Shown here: positions 61,171 through 64,000 of the stretch, piece by piece
How positions within the stretch are numbered: position 1 is the stretch's first letter
How the letters are laid out: each line of letters starts with the position of its first letter
Assembly (NCBI RefSeq): GCF_009730915.1
Contig: NC_052478.1
Location: 21,742,387 to 21,806,386 of the forward strand
Direction of reading: 5' to 3'
DNA length: 64,000 bases
Origin: Dioscorea cayenensis subsp. rotundata
Lineage: Eukaryota > Streptophyta > Magnoliopsida > Dioscoreales > Dioscoreaceae
Translations under genes and position numbers: made by a program
The notes under the pieces: generated by a model
What the model was told of the DNA's origin: nothing
The model's database searches: none
What the model saw: the letters and a program-made list of their open reading frames with translations, nothing else

Positions 61171-62103
61171 ATGGATAAGTCATGGAAAGAGCTTATAAAA
61201 GGAAGGAGGGTAGATGAAATGGAAGAGAAGGTCACCAAATTCTTCTTCCATGTCTTTGTTAGACCATCCAGAGACAGAGATGGTAAATTATGGTGTCCTT
61301 GTTTTAAATGTGGTTCTGTAAAAAGGGTGCCTAAAAGAGAAGCATTTGATCATGTTATCTGTGATGGATTTCTCCAAGGACTAGAAGTAAAGGTACAAAG
61401 GTTAAAGGCTGAGGTCCAAGTGTTGAAACAATCTTTAACTACTGTTATATCATTATTTGAAAAACAATTTCCAGGTGAGAATGAGGAAATTCTGAACACT
61501 ATTGCTTCCATGATCAATCAAAAGGTATGTAAGGGTATATATATATATATTACTGGTTTTATATACAAGTTCATTGATTTTTTAACAATTTATTTAATAT
61601 TATTTGTAGGCACCTGAGGCATCTGGTACTCAACAAATGCCATGTGGAAATGATCATCTTCCGGAATCAAGCCATCGCGTAAAACAAAATGCGGTAAGCT
61701 AATTAATTTAAGCACTGTTGCTTCCATGGTCAATGGAGAGGTATGTGATGGTAAATAGTTTTGGTTTTATGTAAAAGTTTTGTTCATTGATCTTTTGCTT
61801 TGGTAGCTATGTGTTTGATTATTTTTATTCAGTTATTGTTTGCTTTTGATGTATATGTTGTGGCTATCTTTCTTGTGGCCTTTGAGATATATTCTTTCCG
61901 TGATCAGAAGTCGCAAAATTTTGATTTTTAACTATTTGTTTAACTTTTTTTTGTAGTTGCGTAATGCATCTGGTACTCAACAAACACCAAATGGAAATAA
62001 TCATTCTCCAGTATCAAGTCATCTCGCAAATCATTTTCGTTACCTGCCTTTGGTTGCCTATTCAGTTGGTGTCTTATTTTGTATTTACAAACTTAGATCG
62101 TAA
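61171..62103 (+). CDS. Transposase-associated-domain protein with coiled coil and hydrophobic tail
   Basis: Three exons, all phase 0 with GT-AG sites: 61171-61524, 61610-61693, 61957-62103, giving an intact 194-aa product. Residues 1-70 match the transposase-associated domain of CACTA elements: MDKSWKELIKGRR start, zinc-binding-like C42-x-C44-x2-C47 (WCPCFKCG) and FDHVICDGFLQG (H61, C64). Residues ~70-100 form a short coiled coil (VQRLKAEVQVLKQSL). Exon 2 and the start of exon 3 are tandem copies (ASGTQQ-P-GN-H-P-SSH in both). The last 25 residues are a hydrophobic stretch YLPLVAYSVGVLFCIYKLRS ending in basic residues, as in tail-anchored proteins. No transposase catalytic domain and no CACTA ends are visible. 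It could be a domesticated or still-fragmentary transposon gene; expression is unproven. Confidence 0.6.
61497..61998 (+). repeat. Tandem duplication that doubled an exon
   Basis: Unit 1 begins ACTATTGCTTCCATGATC at 61499 and includes the end of exon 1, intron 1 and exon 2. Unit 2 begins ACTGTTGCTTCCATGGTC at 61714 and includes the matching intron and the start of exon 3 (GCATCTGGTACTCAACAA in both). Confidence 0.85.
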
Positions 62104-62190
62104 TCTAGTTGCAGTTGCCTGCCTTTGGTTTTCTATTTAATTAGTGTCTTGTTTTGTATTTGCAAACTTAGATTGTAATCTAGTTGCAAT
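62041..62190 (+). repeat. 75-base tandem duplication at the 3' end of the gene
   Basis: Two adjacent 75-base units, T(A/G)CCTGCCTTTGGTT to TAATCTAGTTGCA, about 85-90 percent identical. The first unit encodes the hydrophobic tail and stop codon; the second is untranslated. A third partial start (TACCTGTCTTT) follows at 62191. Confidence 0.93.
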
Positions 62191-62692
62191 TACCTGTCTT
62201 TATTTTCAACAAGTATATGTTCATAGTCGATTTTCCAACATCATTTCAATTTCTTTTATTTTTGTGTTCTGTGCATACATTAATGCCATTCCTCAATTCT
62301 GTTGTCTGTTTTTTTTTCTGCCTACATTCAACAGCTAAATGAGGCCCATTATGTTAATCTAGTTGGATGTATGCTGCTAATTTAGCTGTGATTTCTAAGA
62401 ATGATTACTTAAATGATTCTCAGGGAGTGTTTATAACAAATACTAAGTTTTAACAGTAATTTTAATTTGGTGTACAATATAGCTATATGAAATAAGTTAG
62501 TGAAGGTAAAAGCTAAAAGATAGATTGAAGAACTTTAATTTTTTTTCAACTTATTATACTAAATATTTGGAAGAGCATAAATCTGTTATCTGCTGCTATT
62601 TGGAGGTCCTTTTCTGTTATTGACTAGTTTAGACACCTTAATTGAAAATAAAACTTTGGTTAAATATAAAAAAAATGTATATTTAATTTAGA
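62191..62692. other. 3' flank, no further gene
   Basis: AT-rich; presumably the 3' UTR of the preceding gene followed by spacer. Nothing else is recognised. Confidence 0.5.
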
Positions 62693-63105
62693 AAGCAGGA
62701 ACATTTATAAAACACTAATAAATAACTCAACACAAGTGTACTTAATTAAAGAACATTGATTGCAAGAGGCATGACTAATTGGGAGGAGACTTTAAGAAGA
62801 GCTTTAGGACTAGTAAATCTCAAAGATGACAGCAAACACAATTTGAAATTCAGAACTTAATAATCAAAATCATCTGATGAATTTCTTCAAGCAGCAACTG
62901 CAATCATGTCTGCAACTTGATCGAGATCTCGCCGCCTTCCGATTGATGCAATTTTCCGTTCCGTCGCTTGAAACATAATAAGCAAAACAAATATCAACAT
63001 TCTCAGTTTTGAAAACTTATTACAGAATCAATCAGAGTGATCTAAAACAAGGTTTAGAGTCCAATAAGCATAAAATGGCAAAGTCATACACTAATCTTAA
63101 AGCAT
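62693..63105 (-). pseudogene. Inverted partial copy of the eS19 3' end
   Basis: On the minus strand it repeats the eS19 gene from mid intron 3 (about 53470) through exon 4 and ~190 bases of 3' flank. Intron matches include GATTAGTGTATGACTT and TTGCTTATTATGTTTCA. Exon 4 reads [15 protein letters not shown], with several changes and no acceptor-proximal GGGACGG. Flank matches are TTCATCAGATGATTTTG and TACACTTGTGTTGAG. Exons 1-3 are absent. As the copy contains intron and non-transcribed sequence it arose by DNA duplication, not retroposition. Confidence 0.92.
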
Positions 63106-63460
63106 TGTTAATGTAGCAATAGAAAAAAAAAACTAGGATAAAATAAGAGTTCAATAGAAAAAAAAAAAAAAAATCTTAAATACAAACTATTACACAACTA
63201 ACATATTAAATACATCCTAAATTATATTAATTTTAATAAAAGGATTTAAACATAGATTATTAATTTATGTTTTTCGTCAATATGTGTGAGCATGCAATAC
63301 CAAGAAAAAAAATATATTAAGGAAAATAATACACAGGAGCAAAAGGAAATACAAAGAAAATAATTTTTTAACATTTCAGGGAGGTATTAGCTAATATGGA
63401 AAAACCAGTCAACGGGTTCGGGTCAAAAACTGGTAGCTTATTACATAAACGGATGCTTGT
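63106..63460. other. AT-rich spacer
   Basis: No gene is seen. Long A runs near 63121-63175. Confidence 0.5.
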
Positions 63461-63466
63461 TATTTA

Positions 63467-63487
63467 AACCCGTTAAGTTAACGGGTT
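63467..63487. repeat. Perfect 21-base palindrome
   Basis: AACCCGTTAA, a central G, then TTAACGGGTT. Related AACGGGTTCGG strings occur at about 63411 and 63480, so it sits in a small cluster of CGGGTT repeats. Confidence 0.9.
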
Positions 63488-63499
63488 CGGATTCGGGTT

Positions 63500-64000
63500 C
63501 AGAGCGTAAAACCCGTGAATAGAAAGGGAAGGGATCGAAATCCCGATCTTTTCGTCCCTTTTTAGCCTCCTTCGAACACCGCGATCTTGATTGAAATCCT
63601 CCTCCAATTCCTCCGATTCTTCTTCTTGATCTTGGTATTGATCTTCTTTTCAATCTATTCATGTTCTTCTCTTCTGATTGATATCGATTTCTCTTCTTGC
63701 CGTGGTCGGGAGTAGGTTCTAGGGTTAGGGTTTCGTACCTTTTGTTTTTCGTAATCTTCGTTGGAAATCGATCAATCGGTTTCCTAAATATACTTTCTTT
63801 TGGTGTTTGTTGGCTTTTCCCTCTGTTAATTGATTCGATTTTGCTTTTTGTCGAACGTTGAAATCGAAATCTAGGGTTAGGTTTTTTTGAAATCTTCCCC
63901 GTTCTCACCAATAGATCTTTTGCTTCTGTATAGGTTCAATTCTGAAATCCCAACCCTTTTCATGCTTCAATTGCTTACAATTTTACCGATTTGATTGCTT
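63500..64000 (+). promoter_or_regulatory. Probable promoter/leader of a gene running past the window
   Basis: C/T-rich sequence with TAGGGTTAGGGTTTCG at 63719-63734 (a telo-box-like element common near plant housekeeping gene starts) and a second AGGGTTAGG near 63873. No coding exon is identifiable before the window ends. The open frame on the opposite strand (63441-63911) is Arg/Lys-rich through reading this pyrimidine tract backwards and was not called. Confidence 0.4.

Noticed and set aside
63441-63911. 156-codon minus-strand Arg/Lys-rich frame
   Set aside because: Antisense of a pyrimidine-rich leader containing AGGGTTAGGGTTT boxes; no family resemblance.

Overview
This window is nuclear DNA of a flowering plant. 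The genes are split by GT-AG introns (one candidate GC-AG), the intergenic DNA is very AT-rich with many (AT)n runs, and the gene content is typical of land plants: NPY/NPH3, CNGC, 14-3-3 of the epsilon group, plastid-type alpha-amylase and UDP-glucose dehydrogenase. A yam-like or other AT-rich monocot is possible, but the sequence does not settle the lineage. Two 1000-base N runs (18906-19905, 26407-27406) look like scaffold gaps of nominal size.

Layout. 354-5632 is an old, badly decayed Ty1/copia retrotransposon on the + strand with a 3' LTR. 5880-6420 and 17650-18150 are two diverged copies of one ~500-base sequence in opposite orientation. They bracket an NPY1-like BTB-NPH3 gene (7702-10266, minus) whose NPH3 domain is locally scrambled by indels, plus a gene-poor stretch of small transposons (Stowaway-like at 15741, two fold-back elements at 16250 and 16609). 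18340-18857 is a broken 3'-truncated formamidase. Across the first gap lies the last exon of a CNGC2-like channel (19906-20219, plus). A RING/transmembrane E3 ligase gene (22436-23248, plus) follows, then about 5 kb with no gene.

28.7-45.3 kb is a dense minus-strand block: a complete 6-exon CAND2/TPRA1-type seven-TM protein (293 aa), tRNA-Lys(CUU), a 6-exon 14-3-3 gene with one odd exon junction, and a complete 14-exon gene for a 953-aa protein. That protein joins a putative plastid transit peptide and ~400 residues of coiled coil to a full GH13 alpha-amylase. 46.5-58.3 kb is a plus-strand block of housekeeping genes: Asterix (PAT complex), ribosomal protein eS19 and UDP-glucose 6-dehydrogenase.

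59-64 kb holds a proline-rich minisatellite ORF and a small intact 3-exon gene (61171-62103). This gene joins a CACTA-type transposase-associated zinc domain to a coiled coil and a C-terminal hydrophobic tail, and is built partly from tandem duplications. An inverted copy of the 3' end of the eS19 gene lies beyond it, followed by what looks like the leader of a gene running off the window.

The most distinctive signals are the transposase-domain/tail-anchor gene, the coiled-coil alpha-amylase, and the many diverged local tandem duplications (36-200 bases) in introns, leaders and promoters. I saw no sign of a multi-gene operon-like system; the neighbours have unrelated roles.
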